Below are positions 14,571-15,397 of a stretch of DNA of 15,397 bases, in pieces. The notes beneath the pieces are model-generated. The model was not told the origin of the DNA and ran no database searches. It saw only the letters and a program-made list of their open reading frames with translations. Both the position numbers and the translations under genes were made by a program. Origin of the DNA: Hodarchaeum sp048939265 (GTDB taxonomy: Archaea; Asgardarchaeota; Heimdallarchaeia; Hodarchaeales; Hodarchaeaceae); the NCBI GenBank assembly GCA_048939265.1, contig JBHLPQ010000085.1, forward strand, positions 1-15,397, written 5' to 3'. Position 1 is the stretch's first letter. Each line of letters begins with the position of its first letter.

Positions 14571-15397
14571 TGTTAATTACCTCTTTTACTGAATTAATTT
14601 GATACTCTGGAAAGGCTGGCGAATAATTAAATATGAAAATGTAGATGAAACGATATACAATAAAAAAAGATACTATACCTACAAAACACACGCCTCCTAG
14701 ACCTAATAAATCATTGGTCAATACAGCCTGGAAGAAACCGACGATTATAAATCCACTTAAGATTACCAGAATTAACATTGCTAATTCTAGAAAATAACAG
14801 AATAATGTTAACATTCCTGAAGTCCTATTAAAAAAGAGAGCAATTAATACATTTGTTAAGGTGATAATACTCATTAAGAAATAGAATATCAGGATTGGGC
14901 TAATAACGGAGGCACCTAACTGACCAAGAATAAGTACACTAATAGGTGCTAGTAAGAATGCAATGCTTGCTAAAGCGGTAATTCCCAAAATAAACGTTTC
15001 TGGCCTTGTCAAAGCAGTTATTTGTAATTCAATTAACGGACGAATCTTCTTCTTACAATGTGGGCACAAAGAAGTAGTTTCAGAGATGAATCCATTACAA
15101 TGAGGACAGGTAACAAAAGAACTCGCCCCGCAGGTTGAGCAGGTACCCAGTATCAGGAGGTTGAGACAGAAAGGACAAGAGATTCGTTTCCTCAATTTGC
15201 TAATACGAATATGTGTGAATATGTTGAACAGAAAGATGTCTTTTCTTTCTTTAGTGATTTTTCTGAGATCTTCTTTATGGGGGTGAAAATTATTTAACTC
15301 TAATCCACAGTTAGGACAAATTCTGGGATTTCTTCTAAAAATTATTAGTATTAAAAAGAACAAAAAGAAAACACAAAATATGCCTATGAGAGCGAGA
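14560..15397 (-). CDS. Zinc-ribbon membrane protein, 5' end outside the window
   Basis: The frame stays open to the right edge: 278 codons plus stop are visible. A TTG at 15363 could be read as a start, but the eleven codons before it (LALIGIFCVFF) continue a hydrophobic stretch through residue 20. This stretch would be a complete N-terminal membrane helix, so the true start is probably beyond the window. In visible numbering, CPNC (27-30) is followed by a lysine-rich linker. Next come CPFC (74-77), CSTC (86-89), CPHC (97-100) and CPHC (111-114). These make five CxxC knuckles, enough for two complete zinc ribbons plus a half site. Four membrane segments follow at about 136-161, 164-189, 195-223 and 229-256. 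The gene ends in TAG, overlapping the next gene by 11 nt. Zinc-ribbon membrane proteins of this kind are usually structural or regulatory; no enzyme motif is seen. Confidence 0.85.
   Translation of the reverse strand, partial: LALIGIFCVFFLFFLILIIFRRNPRICPNCGLELNNFHPHKEDLRKITKERKDIFLFNIFTHIRISKLRKRISCPFCLNLLILGTCSTCGASSFVTCPHCNGFISETTSLCPHCKKKIRPLIELQITALTRPETFILGITALASIAFLLAPISVLILGQLGASVISPILIFYFLMSIITLTNVLIALFFNRTSGMLTLFCYFLELAMLILVILSGFIIVGFFQAVLTNDLLGLGGVCFVGIVSFFIVYRFIYIFIFNYSPAFPEYQINSVKEVINNAS

Overview
The window looks like AT-rich archaeal DNA, most likely from an Asgard archaeon. The main evidence is an intact Rab/Ras-like small GTPase directly followed by a two-domain longin/roadblock-type protein. 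Archaeal TATA/BRE-like promoters, a GH57 alpha-glucan enzyme and an arylsulfotransferase-family surface protein fit this. The class within Asgard cannot be decided from the sequence, and the assignment is an inference.

Layout. (1) Positions 1-1764, minus strand: a long membrane protein that runs off the left edge. (2) Positions 1999-5448, plus strand: a compact set of small GTPase, longin/roadblock-like partner and GH57 glucanotransferase-like enzyme. The first two genes abut with no gap, and the third follows after 30 nt from a TTG start. (3) Positions 5445-5555, minus strand: a 36-residue single-helix membrane protein with its own TATA box, sharing stop-codon bases with the GH57 gene. (4) Positions 5883-8509: two interrupted genes facing each other. 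The plus-strand one reads in a single frame through two TAG codons before a TGA. The minus-strand one is an arylsulfotransferase-family protein whose frame is broken only by a TAA. (5) Positions 8708-15397, minus strand: a seven-gene operon with overlapping or nearly touching ends. In transcription order it holds a zinc-ribbon membrane protein (5' end outside the window), a polytopic membrane protein with a four-Cys tail, a DUF4129-type protein, a DUF4350-type protein, a MoxR AAA+ ATPase, a DUF58/vWA protein and a polytopic membrane protein.

How the parts may work together. The seven-gene operon matches the widespread MoxR-DUF58-DUF4129-DUF4350 arrangement. In it an AAA+ chaperone is thought to act with a vWA-like protein on membrane or envelope substrates; the precise job is unknown. 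Here the core is flanked by extra membrane proteins carrying likely metal- or disulfide-binding cysteines. In the GTPase operon, the longin/roadblock protein is the natural candidate regulator or partner of the GTPase, and the link to alpha-glucan metabolism is suggested only by gene order.

The points most worth a second look are the in-frame stops in two neighbouring genes without frameshifts, the unannotated 36-residue membrane protein with a good promoter, the altered catalytic surroundings of the GH57 enzyme, and the added cysteine-rich membrane proteins of the MoxR operon. No tRNA, rRNA, CRISPR array, insertion sequence or transposase was seen.
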